From NCBI RefSeq assembly GCF_907164915.1, contig NC_061867.1, positions 36,865,338-36,929,337 of the forward strand: a DNA stretch of 64,000 bases, written 5' to 3'. A model generated the notes under the pieces. The model saw nothing but the letters and a program-made list of their open reading frames with translations. It was not told the DNA's origin and did no database searches. Shown here piece by piece: positions 35,066-45,947 of the stretch (position 1 is its first letter; each line of letters starts with the position of its first letter). The DNA comes from Impatiens glandulifera (lineage: Eukaryota > Streptophyta > Magnoliopsida > Ericales > Balsaminaceae). Position numbers and translations under genes: made by a program.

Positions 35066-35554
35066 ATGAATGAATTAATTGAAGCGAATATTATATCGCT
35101 GCATTCGATTTTCAATAATTAAATTAATATTTAATAAACGGAAATATAAAATCCCTGTAATTTTGGTCTTTACATAGACGGGTAAGTGTATTTTCATGAA
35201 AGACAAGCGGTCTTCTCATGGCTGGGTATGGGGGGTTTACATGAGGGTCAGGGCAACGGGCATGGAAATCTTCGCTCCCATCGCATCTCACCCTTCCTTC
35301 TAACACGGTGCCCAGAGCGAAGATATCTTATTTGGGTATCATATGATTATTATATTATTTCCTAGCGTTAACAGGCGCTGCCGTTAACGGCGTCTTGTGT
35401 GAACCCGGGACGAAACCCGGATTCCGGATTCCCCCTCCCTCCGTCTCCTCCCCAGATTGATTTATTATTAAAATAATAATGCTGCAATCTGATTGGTCCG
35501 CCACAGGGGAACACGGCAATCGGTAGCAGAAGATTTGGATTGCTTGGGGATAAG
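35066..35554 (-). repeat. Right terminal inverted repeat of the MULE
   Basis: Reverse complement of the left TIR with scattered substitutions, many of them C/T or G/A. The outer border is near ATAAG at 35550-35554. Open frames on this strand (35124-35586) also exist in the left TIR and are not conserved in reading, so they are not genes. Confidence 0.92.
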
Positions 35555-35663
35555 ACAACATTTGGAAAGAGGTTTGGATGTCTCAAAGAAGATAATATAT
35601 GAAATCTAATGCAATATTTGAGAATTAGTCGAAATTAACTTATCAGCAACAACCAATGTCATG

Positions 35664-35975
35664 TAGATAAGGACCAAGTCAAGTCAAATGCGATGTTGAA
35701 CAGATCTTTCGTCATTTCACTAAGGATATAAATGTTTGACGTATGTCAAAACAGTTTGATCATCTGTTGGATAAGGAATATGTCAAGTCAAACACGATGT
35801 TAGACAGATCCTACGTTGGTTTACCAAAGATAACAATGTTTGACGGATGTCATAACACTTTGATCATGATTTTGGATAAAGATCAAGTCGAGTCAAACAC
35901 GATGTTGGACGAACCCTACGTTGCTTCACCAAGAATAACAACACAACATTGGACATATACCATAATGATTTTACA
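35664..35975 (+). repeat. Three imperfect tandem units of about 106 bp
   Basis: Units share AAGTCAAACACGATGTT, AGATCCTACGTTG and AATGTTTGACGGATGTCA. The sequence lies directly outside the MULE and has no link to its repeats. An 83-codon frame across it is incidental. Confidence 0.7.
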
Positions 35976-35979
35976 TATC

Positions 35980-36545
35980 CGTCAGATTCTTTAGTCTAAA
36001 TCTTTAATTCTTAAGTTTATAATCTTTATACTCTATTTCGATAAATTGAGATAAATTATAATTGCGGAAACTTACATGAATCTTTAATGATGAACGATTC
36101 ATTAAGTCATTCTTCAGATCTTCTCACGATCTTGGATCTCCCAGTTCTGAATCTGGACCTAGATTAATAATGAATGATGTAAGTGGGGGTATAAATCATC
36201 CAACCCTATATCGATAACTTATAAATGTTCTTGAGAGATGAACACGCCTCTACCTTTTTGTTTGATGCGTTTAACCTAATATGTAGACTATTTATATGTG
36301 TTGGGACCTAACCCTAATATACCCATTTACTATTCGACTCATCAATGAAATAGTAAATTATATTTACGTCTCTGCACAAATATGTCCCCATATTTATTAT
36401 AAATATATAAATAAGTCCATAATCTTTATATTTTAATAGATTATTTTATTTGGACTTTAATCTTTATAAGATAAAAACTAATATACAATTACTAAATATT
36501 ATATATACCCAAATATTAGAAATAATTCTAATAATTTCCCACTTG
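35980..36545 (-). mobile_element. Probable degenerate LTR (minus strand) with polypurine tract
   Basis: On the minus strand 36545-36520 reads GACCCAAGTGGGAAATTATT, very like the AAGTGGGAGATT polypurine tract that precedes the 3' LTR of many plant copia elements. Below it is AT-rich, LTR-like sequence to about 36000. The internal coding region and second LTR are not found, so this is a fragment or altered solo LTR. Confidence 0.35.
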
Positions 36546-36639
36546 GGTCATATATATATTCCAACGTTTTATGTAAGTTGGGATCGATCTAGATCACGAA
36601 ACAATTAGTTAGCTAGGGTTAGGTCAAAAGGTTAGAAGA

Positions 36640-37486
36640 ACATCATGTTTCTGCTATTAACGACGCATAGGACCGAGAAAACGCACCCTAGAGCGAGCGA
36701 ACACTGCATCCGACCGAGAAAAATGCATCAAAGAGTGCGCGCGGATGTCGGTTGATCAAGAAGCCTTGCACATGCAAAGAGCAATACCTTCCCAGCGCTT
36801 CTAATGGTTCCTACTACTCATCTAGCGAGCGACCAAGGAAATTAGCCAGATCTCGCATATGGCTAGGTTTCCCGACATATCCAATCATTGATCGCTTCTT
36901 CTCGTGTGCTATTGTTGCTAATTTTCACCCGATAGCTAATAGTCTCCACCCGACCGAGAGCAAAGTTCCATGACTCATTTTCCTATCACTTCCGATCGAT
37001 GAAAGAATCCACCCGATGACTGTTGTTGCTGGTTTCCATCTAACCAAGCAATGGAAATACCATACTAGATTTTACCAGGCATTAGACGGTTAGATCATCC
37101 TTAAGTTTATATTTTTCTACACCATGTAGTTAGCCTCTTAAGGCTACTTTGTGAACCCGATGGAGACCCGCTTCTCGCGTAAGACTACCTAGAGGCTGCT
37201 GCACGTTAGAACTAAGGGTCTACACTCGATCGAGCAGCTGGAGGCGCTAATTTCTATACCCGACTGAGGGGATGAATGTGATAAACTTGCACCTAATAAG
37301 AACCTACTACACACCCACGATCGAGAGCCTTCAACCACCGCTGCTGAAAGCCGACTGACGTCCGTTGCACCCTAGGACCTAGAGGAAGAGTTGTTGCACT
37401 CTACTTGATTAAGAAGACTAGATGTTGACTGAAGACCGAATCTTGCTGCACACGAAGACCGAGGAACGAAACTTGTTGCACTCAAG
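36640..37486 (+). repeat. GACCGAG-rich degenerate repeat, left part
   Basis: Much less AT-rich than its surroundings, with loosely repeated words such as CCGACCGAG, GACCGAGGAACG and TTGCTGCAC, spaced about 27-30 bp near the right end. The same repeat continues at 38292-38460 and 42386-42490, so it once was one block, later split by a LINE and a copia element. No reading frame is supported. Confidence 0.55.
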
Positions 37487-38291
37487 GACCAAGGAGAGCT
37501 GAGGACAATGGGAAGCTGGTATTGAAGAAAATATGGGAGGTAATCCGGGAAAAAGCGCAGAAAGTAGAATGGGCTCCTCTTGTATGGTCAACGAAGATTA
37601 TCCCTCGACACCAGTTCATCCTATGGCTCGCCTTCTGGGAAAGACTCAACACACGTGATCGTATCAGTAAGTATATGAGCATCCCGGACGCGAGCTGTCT
37701 TCTATGCATAGGAAATAAAGAAACCATAGATCACCTATTCGGGAGCTGTTGTATTGCTTCGGAGCTTTGGGACAGATTCTATAAAAGCCTGGAGCTGATC
37801 AGTTTCCCGAGCGAATGGAATGAAATCAAAGAAGCGGCACTACTCAAAGCCAAGGGAAATAGATTTGCAACAAGCGTGTTCAAGTGCGGCTTTGGAGCAG
37901 TGGTGTATAACATTTGGCAAGAACGGAATGCAAGGGTATATGACAGAACCCACAGGAGCATTGACGAGTTATGGAAAGATATTGTATCGGATTGCAGCGC
38001 CCTCGCGGGAACGTGGAGAGGAATTCCAAGCACGGAGCAGAACTGGAATATCTGCAGGAACTGGAATTTACCGTTTTTTAAACTCACTAGAATTGAAAGC
38101 ATTGTAAACAGATAATTCATTTACGTTTTTAGCTTTTATTCAGAATGTTACGACTTCAAAATCATTCTAGGCCTGTCTAGAATGATCTCTTAAATTCGTG
38201 GTATTTTTTTTCCCGTTTTTGAGAATTTTTAATGAAATGACGCTAAGTCGTTTTCCCAAAAAAAAAAAAAAAAAAAAAAGACCAAGGAGAG
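37487..38291 (+). mobile_element. 5'-truncated L1-type LINE with poly(A) and 12-bp target duplication
   Basis: Body 37499-38279. Target duplication GACCAAGGAGAG at 37487-37498 and 38280-38291. It holds only the 3' end of ORF2, a 3' UTR with AATGAAATGACGCTAAGTCG and a tail of about 22 A. The same 3' UTR phrase, in variant form, ends the LINEs at 52375 and 59470, so the three belong to related L1 lineages. Confidence 0.9.
37522..38115 (+). pseudogene. C-terminal end of LINE ORF2 (zf-RVT domain), truncated
   Basis: Open frame of 197 residues without the reverse transcriptase core. It has the reverse-transcriptase zinc-binding domain of plant L1 elements: PRHQFILWLAFWERLNTRDR, then the Cys/His cluster CLLCIGNKETIDHLFGSC, then the tail VVYNIWQERNARVY. 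The frame is open to its own stop, so the copy is fairly young, but it cannot act on its own because endonuclease and polymerase domains were lost at insertion. Confidence 0.85.
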
Positions 38292-38460
38292 ACGCATGTT
38301 GTAGCCGTGGACCGGGGAGCGACGCCCGCTATAGTCGAGGACCGAGGAGCGATGCTCGCTACACCCAAGGATTGAGGATCAATGATCACTGTACCGAGGA
38401 CCGATGATTGATGCTCGTTATACTCTAGGACCGATGACCAACGTTCGCTGCACCCGAGTA
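38292..38460 (+). repeat. GACCGAG-rich repeat, middle part
   Basis: Five or six units of about 29 bp, such as GACCGAGGAGCGATGCTCGC and GACCGATGATTGATGCTCGT. This is the clearest part of the repeat and is cut at 38465 by copia element 2. Confidence 0.7.
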
Positions 38461-38465
38461 CCAAG

Positions 38466-38794
38466 TGTTGGGAAAAACTCTGACAGAAACACAAAAGAAG
38501 AAAACAAACTGAAAGAACACTAACAGAGTTTGATAACGGAGTTCGGCCAAAATGTTGCCTACGTCTCCGAGTACTAAGGCTATCAATTAATAAGGAAGAA
38601 GAGATACAAATTTGGGTGCACTAAACCAAAGAGAGGAGAGTTTCTTTTATACACTAAAAAACTTCCCCAACTCCGATCATCTTCCGATGTGGGATTTATA
38701 CTAATTGTGAATATAGTTTCTTTTATATACTAAGAAAACTTCTTTCACTCCCATCATCTTCCGATGTGGGAATCTAATTGTGCCAAAAACAACA
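38466..38794 (-). repeat. 3' LTR of copia element 2
   Basis: 329 bp. On the minus strand it includes TATAAAAG, the likely TATA box. Two copies of CATCTTCCGATGTGGGA lie near its inner end, a small internal repeat also present in the other LTR. Confidence 0.92.
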
Positions 38795-38886
38795 AATCTC
38801 CACCTTGGCACAATATTCAAATACTAATCTTCAATATTAAAAAAATAAACCTTCAGTGCTTCCAATTGGCGCTCTTCAGCGCCGAC

Positions 38887-41807
38887 TCAAACGCAGAAGA
38901 TGTTTACCAAATCTAAACAATTAAGTTTGGTTTTCCCCATGTCTTTCATCTCGAACTCTTTACCCAATTGAGCCTTCAATTTGTCAACTTCATATTGGCT
39001 CTTTGATGCTATCAACATATCATCAACGTACAAGAGTAGATAGATGTAAGACTCATCTTGCAACTTGCGCAAATACACACATAAACTGAATCTGCTTCTT
39101 GTGTACTTGTGCTCCATCATAAACTTGTCAAATTGCTTGTACCATTGTCTCGACGATTGCTTCAACCTGTACAATGATCTATTCAACTTGCAAACCCAAT
39201 TTTCTTTATCAGCAACATTGAATCTATCTGGTTGATAAATGTAGATTTCCTCGTTTAAATGACCGTGTATATCTGCGGTCTTCACATCTGGTTGAGCTAG
39301 CTCCAAATTCATCTGCGCTACTAAGGACAACAAAATTCCAATGGAAGAGTGTTTAACAATATGAGAAAGTACTTCATTATAGTCACCTCCTTCCTTCTGA
39401 GCGTAGTTTTTAGCTACCAATTTTGCGTTGTAGCGAACATCAAATTTTTCGGAAAATCCTTTTTTCTTAGCAAAGATCCATTTACCACCAATAACCTTCT
39501 TCCCTTTTCGTAGATGCGTCAACTTGCATGTCTCATTCTTCTGAATAGATTGCATCTCATCTTCCATAACACCTCTCCTTTTTCCATTTTCAGTATTTCG
39601 ACTGACATCTGGAAAAGTGGATGGAACATCATCTACGACTAAAAGTGCATAGGCCACCATGTCAACAAACCGACCTGGTTTTTGAATAACTCGTCTTGGC
39701 CTATTCAAAGCAATTGATTCACTTTGTTCTGAAGGTTCTTGGGTCAGAACCTCTTCCACATTTAACTCTTTGTCTGTCGTCGGAGAGTCACTTCTAGTTG
39801 GGCTTATCTTTATCTGCTCAAACTTCACCTGTTGCGGAGTACAATCAATCTTGTCTAGTGTTACCTTATTCAACATTGAATAATCATCAAAAGTAACATC
39901 TCTTCTGATAATGGTTTTCTTTGCATCCAAACATCAGAGGCGATATTCATTAACTCCCGTATTAAATCCCATAAAAAGAGCCTTCTTTCCTTGTGGATCC
40001 AACTTTGATTCAAATACATGATAATATGCAGTAGAACCAAAAATATGCAAAGAATCATAATCAGTTGCAGGTTTTCCAGACCATACCTCTAATGGAGTCT
40101 TACCACCAAGTTCAGATGATGGTAGGCGATTTACCAAATGTTGAGCGTATGACACAACTTCTGCCCAAAATTTCCTATCTATCCCAACATTAGACAACAT
40201 ACATCGAACTTTCTCCACCAATGTCCTGTTCATACGTTCCGATACTCCATTCTGCTGTGGTGTTTGTCTGACTGTGAAGTGTCGAAGTATGCCACACTCT
40301 TGGCATAACTTCTGTAAATGGATCATTCTTGTATTCTCCACCATTATCAGTCCGGAGAATTTTGATCTTTCTTCCTGTCTCGTCTTCAACTTGAGTTTTC
40401 CATTTAAGAAAAATCCCAAACACTTCACCTTTATTCTTCATAGTAAACACCCATACTCTTCTGGAAAAATCATCAATAAAAGTAACAAAATAATGTCTAC
40501 CTCCAAGAGAAGGAGTCTTGGCAGGTCCCAAGACATCTGAGTGCACATAATCCAAAATACCCTTGGTGTTATGGATAGCAGTGCCAAATTTTAATCGCCT
40601 TTGTTTTTCCAGAATACAATGTTCACAAAAATCTAACTTACAAACTTTTGTACCTTTCAACAATCCTTGCTTGACAAAAGTTTGCATAAATTTCTGACCA
40701 GCATGCCCCAATCGCATATGCCATAGCTTTGTTGCCTCTAACTCCTTACTGCTCCCGAAAGTTGATACACATGATGTCCCATTAACTGTACTACCTTGAT
40801 AGTAATACAAATTATTACTCTTCCTGATAGCTTCAACATCACTAGCGCTCCAGATATTACCCTAAGAACTCCATTTTCCAATTTCACATGTAGGCCTTTT
40901 GACTCCATGGCCCCCAAAGAAATAAGATTCTTTTTCATATTCGGTATGTACCGAACATCTCTAATAATTCTGGTGGATCTGTCATCATTCCTCAGCTTTA
41001 TTGAACCTATCCCCTTTATTTTACATGTATTAGTATCTCCCATGTAACAACTCCACCATCTAGCTCCTTAAAGTCAAAGAACCACTTTCGAACTGGTGTC
41101 ATATGATAAGTGCAGACTGAGTCCAATATCCACGCATCAGGATGTGATGTTGTGTGTGACATCGATAAAGAGTATTCTGAATCTGCATCACCTTTGTTTT
41201 CTGCAACATTCGCATCTTCAGAATCTTTCTTTTTCTTCTTCAACTTTGGGCAGTTAATCTTCCAATGTCCTTTCTCACGACAGAAAGCACATTCATCTTT
41301 GGCAACTCTACTTTCAGATCTTCTTCCTTTCCCTTTTGATTTGCTCTGCTGACGGCCCCTGACCATCAATGCTTCATCTGCTGCACCTACTTTGTTTTTC
41401 CTTTTATCCTGCTTTCTCAATTCATGACTATATAAAGCAGAACTTATAGCATCAAGAGAAATATTTCCCTTCCCATGAAGTAACGTTGTTTCTAAGTGTT
41501 CAAATTCATCAGGAAGGGACGATAGTAACATCTACGCAAAATCTTCATCCTCAAACCTAACGTCAAGGTTTAACAGATCTGCTACTAATTCATTAAACTT
41601 AGTTATATGCTCATTCATAGTAGTACCTGATTGGTAATCAAACCAGAACAATCGCTTCTTTATAAGGAGCTTATTCTGACCACTCTTCTTCAGAAATTTA
41701 TCCTCCAATGCTTGCCACAGTTTCTGTGCAGAAGTTTCATTCTTCACAGCATACTTCTGCTCTCTCGACAGGAATGATTGAATTGTGCCGCACGCCAACC
41801 GATTCAT
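38887..41807 (-). pseudogene. Copia gag-pol of element 2, interrupted and lacking RNase H
   Basis: Read from 41807 downward. Gag (SREQKYAVKNETSAQKLWQA, RLFWFDYQSG) is followed after a TAG near 41532 by LLSSLPDEFEHLETTLLHG, a zinc knuckle CAFCREKGHWKINCP and a protease site that reads DSVCTYHM, where DSGAS/DSACT is usual. The GAG-pre-integrase segment has LWHMRLGHAG; the integrase has HSDVLGP, RTDNGGEY and, after a shift near 40270, QNGVSERMN. The reverse transcriptase ORF 38887-39930 has WIFAKKKG, DVKTADIHGHLNEEIY and YVDDMLIAS. It then runs from EFEMKDMGKTK into a few unrelated residues and stops, which marks the deletion of the polymerase end and RNase H. The element could not retrotranspose without help. 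Confidence 0.92.
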
Positions 41808-42032
41808 GATACTCCATTCTTTTTATTCTATACCATCTGGCTTTCCGACCTCAATAGCAACATCTAGACCCTGCTGAAAAAGACAATACAGAACATCACC
41901 TTGCTACATGCCGAAATGCCCAGTTCCATTAAAGATTTCCACTGCAAACTTCAAATTCGACATCGGTGTCCTCGTCCAAGATGACGAAGGAGTTGATGCC
42001 CCTTTTGAAGACTCCACCATGCCAGGGACGAA

Positions 42033-42050
42033 CCTTCGGCTCTGATACCA
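42033..42050 (-). other. Primer binding site of copia element 2
   Basis: Minus strand TGGTATCAGAGCCGAAGG, next to the right-hand LTR; complementary to initiator tRNA-Met. Confidence 0.88.
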
Positions 42051-42052
42051 CT

Positions 42053-42380
42053 TGTTGGGAAAAACCCTGACAGAAACACAAAAGAAGAAAACAAACTGAA
42101 AGAACACTAACAGAGTTTGATAACGGAGTTCGGCCAAAATGTTGCCTACGTCTCCGAGCACTAAGGCTATCAATTAATAAGGAAGAAGAGATACAAATTT
42201 GGGTGCACTAAACCAAAGAGGGGAGAGTTTCTTTTATACACTAAGAAACTTCCCCAACTCCCATCATCTTCCGATGTGGGATTTATACTAATTGTGAATA
42301 TAATTTCTTTTATATATTAAGAAACTTCTTTCACTCCCATCGTCTTCCGATGTGGGATTCTAATTGTGCCAAAAACAACA
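42053..42380 (-). repeat. 5' LTR of copia element 2
   Basis: 328 bp, nearly identical to 38466-38794. The minus strand has TGTATAAAAG near 42231-42240 as likely TATA box. Confidence 0.92.
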
Positions 42381-42385
42381 CCAAG

Positions 42386-44487
42386 AACCGACCTTTGCTG
42401 CATAATGCGACTGAGGGCATGACCGCGATCAAGCCTAGTGCATGTTCTACATTCACGACCGAGCTAGGTTCACACTCTGACTGGAAGCAAGTTTTGCTGT
42501 CGTGGAGGCTAACCATAGTCCTCTATGTTTATTTTTCACATATATTTTTTTTTGTTCTAGGTTTATGATTTATTTGGTTTTAGTTGGCCTTTTCCTTTTT
42601 GTTGGCTTGCGCATTATTTGATCATAGGGTAGCATCAAATATTTAAATAGTATAAAGATTTAAAAATTTTAAAAACAACCAAAATTAATTAGTAGAGACT
42701 TTCTAGACGTTTTGAGACATATAGTCTAAAAAACCATTTCTTACACGTAACCAAACACCAATCTCATTTTTCTTAATTTCCTATTTCCTTAAAAATTAGG
42801 GTGCGACTCTCTAGTTGTGAGGATAATTAAAATCGAAAAAAAATCAAAAGAAGGCATATGACATGCTTCCCTTTAAATATCTCAATCTCTATTAAATTTG
42901 ACGGAATTGTATGTTATGGAGTTACCTATAAAACCTCGTGTTTCTGTAATTTATTGATTCGATAACCTTAAAATTAAATACCCTCACATTACTTTTTTTT
43001 TCAAAATCAGCATACATGAGCATCCTATATATTTATCAAACTGGGAACGACGTTAAGTCGATCACAAATAGTATTGTGACAATCGAGAAGATTTATGGAA
43101 ATGTGAAAAAACATTTTTTTAAACTGATTTGATACCGTTCGTTTAAGCTTATAATAGTTTTGATCAAACATATTATATGTTGTTTCGATTTGATTCTAGA
43201 GATAATGATGAGGATTATGTATGATTTTATGAGGATAATTCAGTTACGTGATCTCTAGTTGATAGTACGTCGGCTAATCGACGATAATTCATATTTGATT
43301 ATGTAACTTTTTTTTTTGTTTATTAAGGAGACCCTATCATGATTGATTAACTCATATGCTTTCTGAAGCAAAGCTGTTACGTTATTAGACATTTAGGGAG
43401 GATATATTGTTTCTTTGTTTTCTAATCGTTCCTTTCGGAAGTCCTAACCAAAATAGTAATCATTTTTGTATAATTCTCGCCTAAATATGTCTCCTATGCT
43501 TAAATCATAACCTAACTTATATCCTTCGACTTGATCAAGTACTTCGATAATCAATGGATCATAATAACATTCATGAACGTACAAGTGAGTTGAAACATAA
43601 GAATTCAGGATTTAGCCTAATCTATGTGACAGTGGCCAATATTCTAATTACTTTTTTCATCTCTTATACTTACAAGTTTGTTCTACATTGAAAAATGTTT
43701 AGGTGTTCAAAATTTGTAAAGATGTAATTAGACTTTAATGGTGTTAAATTATATGAAATTTGTATATAACTCATTACGTAGTCTTTTTTTTCAAAAAAAT
43801 ATTAATTTTGAAAGAAATAATTAAAGAATTTAAGAGTGAGGCGAGAGAAACTGGTTAATGCTCAAGCTGACAAAGCCTCCCAAATGTGTAGATGTTTTCG
43901 TAGGTGAAACGCACAATAGAGTAATAATGAGACATAACAAATTTCTGGGTTTCAGGGACCTGACACAGACCCGAACCGAACCCGAATGTACCCGGAAAAA
44001 ATGGATATTCAAATCACCTGAAATATACAAAGTGTAATGAACTGAATAATACTTAATTTCTGATTAGAATAAAAAATTTCATAAATATTTGTAAAATAAC
44101 TAAACTAAAAGACAATCAAACTACAAATTTCTAATGAAGTTAGTGATCGTTGAACTCTACGATACTCATACGAGTAATATTCTCATGTATGACATTAAGC
44201 GATAAACCCATTGTCAATGGGTTCATAACCATAGAGTTTGTACATTAATATTTTATAAAAATCTATCTATTTTGTATTATTTCTTTCATAATAAAATCTT
44301 ATGTCAATATCACCTAATTTGATGCCTAGTAACATGTCACAAATTTCGCTCTAATAGTGGATGAAGCCGTAAGTGTTTGTTTGACACTTCTTAAAAAATG
44401 AATAAAATAATTAGTGAAAATGTAACCTGAAATGGATTTTTATACGATATTGATATCTCGTAAGATCAGAGTCACCCACATATAAAT

Positions 44488-44535
<48 letters not shown>

Positions 44536-45467
44536 TTACTCCCAATAAACTTGTGATACAAATACACAAATAATTAATTAAATTCATATCAAAATCAAAA
44601 GAGAGAATTATTTTGTGAAATTTATGATACCACTAATGACTGGTACGAATTTAGAAAATATAGGTAGGGTGAGCTTAAAATAAAATTAAATATTTTTTTT
44701 GAATTAGGTCAATTTTTTTTTTTTAAATTAGCTCAAAAAAATTAAGAGAAAGATGATATTTTAAATTATCATTGTATCAGCAGGTAGTAAAATATTGTTA
44801 TTATTATTATTATTTTTGAAATATTGGTATATGTCTTTTAAGGATATACATTAGGTTAATTATTTGTTTAAAATTAGTAATTTATTATAAATATTATTTG
44901 AACATAAAACAAATAATTCAAGAGATAGAAAACTACCTAAAAAACTATTATCTAAATAATTATAATCAAATAAACTTATATATATATATATTAATAATAA
45001 TAATAATGAAAACATATTATAGTTTATTTTTTTCGGAATTTTTACTCAAAATTTAATATTTTTACATTTCATTTTATTTATCTCATCATTTCTTTTATCC
45101 ATGAAATAGTAAGATACTCTTTATTTATTATCTTTTATTTTATCTTTATATTTCATATATCTAAAAGTATAATCTTATCTTCTTATGTATTTAAAAGATA
45201 ATTAATAAATTTTGAAAACTAATTTAAAAACAAATAAATTCAAAAAAACTTTTTATACAAAACTCAGCTAAAACAAAAATAAACAAACTTTCTCTCAAAT
45301 CTCACATAAATATTAATTCTCTCTCAAATTCTAATACATCAGCTAATAGTAAACTGGCCTCAACCTAAGTATTCATCCCTGACTGATGAGACACTTTTTA
45401 AGTGCATAGATGAATTTCTTTAATTTATAAATCATATTAATTTAGTCTCTCAATACAAAGTTTACTC
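42386..45467. other. End of the GACCGAG repeat, then AT-rich spacer
   Basis: The first 100 bases continue the repeat broken at 38465. From about 42500 to 45467 the sequence is AT-rich with no supported gene. An AT microsatellite of about 45 bp lies at 44488-44532. Short frames (42331-42568, 43830-44030) show no coding signature. Confidence 0.5.
44488..44532. repeat. (AT)n microsatellite
   Basis: About twenty AT dinucleotides with one interruption (TATATTTATATA). Likely variable in length. Confidence 0.9.
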
Positions 45468-45947
45468 GTTACACCCAAGGGTGGAGCCAGTAACAACTAC
45501 AGCTCGGAGGGACTTGTGGTCAAAATAGGGGTGAGTCGGTACGGTATACCTTAATATTTTATCCATACCTTATACCATACCGAAAATTTTGATATGCAGT
45601 TAATGCATACCTTTACCTTACCGAAAATTTCGGTATGCAGTTAATGCATACCTTTACCTTAACTTGATTTCGGTATACCTTAATTTCGATATACCTTAAT
45701 TTCGGTATACAAAAAAATTATACATTTACCTTACCTTAATTTCGGTATACCTTAATTTCAGTAAGGTATCGGTATTATACTTTGATACCTTAAAAGAATA
45801 TTAACTTAAAAAATAACAATCTCATCGGTAAGGTAGATATTTCGTATATTGAATAATATTTCACTATAATTATATTTTGATATTATTCAAAAACTATATT
45901 TTCTATAATTAAATTAATATCAAATCTATTTAATTATTTACTTATAA

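Larger units (their letters stand above)
13959..35330. repeat. Dispersed palindrome family, consensus near AGCGAATAAATATTCGCTT, restricted to the MULE
   Basis: More than forty copies, counting degenerate ones. Near-perfect copies start at about 13959, 14226, 14791, 14872, 22508, 22692, 23203, 23279, 23461, 23617, 28827, 28998, 29148, 29186, 29265 and 34660. Weaker ones are at about 14041, 14309, 21055, 21190, 24228, 24328, 31858, 31902, 32462, 34115, 34172, 34232, 34392, 34575, 34850 and 34990. The half-site is AGCGAA or CGAAGAT and the centre is AT-rich. Copies lie in the noncoding parts, not in exons, and I see none outside the element apart from a single half-site at 13485. The role is unknown; a binding site for an element protein is the simplest idea. 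Confidence 0.8.
13508..35554. mobile_element. Giant Mutator-like element (MULE) of about 22 kb carrying five recognisable genes
   Basis: Long inverted repeats at 13508-13990 and 35066-35554 enclose a FAR1/MudrA-type transposase, two Ulp1-like proteases, a plant mobile domain gene, a tandem-BRCT gene and one unassigned 96-residue frame. The plus-strand genes fill the left part and the minus-strand genes the right part, so transcription converges. Two families of dispersed noncoding repeats occur across the element and not in its flanks. MULEs with Ulp1 genes are known as Kaonashi in Arabidopsis and CUMULE in melon. The outermost 10 bp of the ends are ragged (CTTAT shared) and no convincing 9-bp target duplication was found: TTAACACAT on the left and ACAACATTT on the right agree at 5 of 9 positions. 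Boundaries are therefore good to about 10-15 bp. Confidence 0.9.
38461..42385 (-). mobile_element. Ty1/copia element 2, minus strand, internally deleted
   Basis: Element body 38466-42380 with target duplication CCAAG at 38461-38465 and 42381-42385. LTRs of about 329 bp start TGTTGGGA and end AAACAACA. The primer binding site (minus strand TGGTATCAGAGCCGAAGG) lies beside the right-hand LTR and the PPT (AAGGTGGAGATT) beside the left-hand one, so the element reads right to left. At 3.9 kb it is short for the family: the coding region stops soon after the reverse transcriptase, and RNase H is missing. The LTRs differ at only a few positions, so the insertion is fairly recent. Confidence 0.95.

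Noticed and set aside
13499..35563. 9-bp target duplication of the MULE (TTAACACAT and ACAACATTT)
   Set aside because: Only five of nine positions agree, which is not better than many shifted pairs. The element may have lost a few terminal bases.
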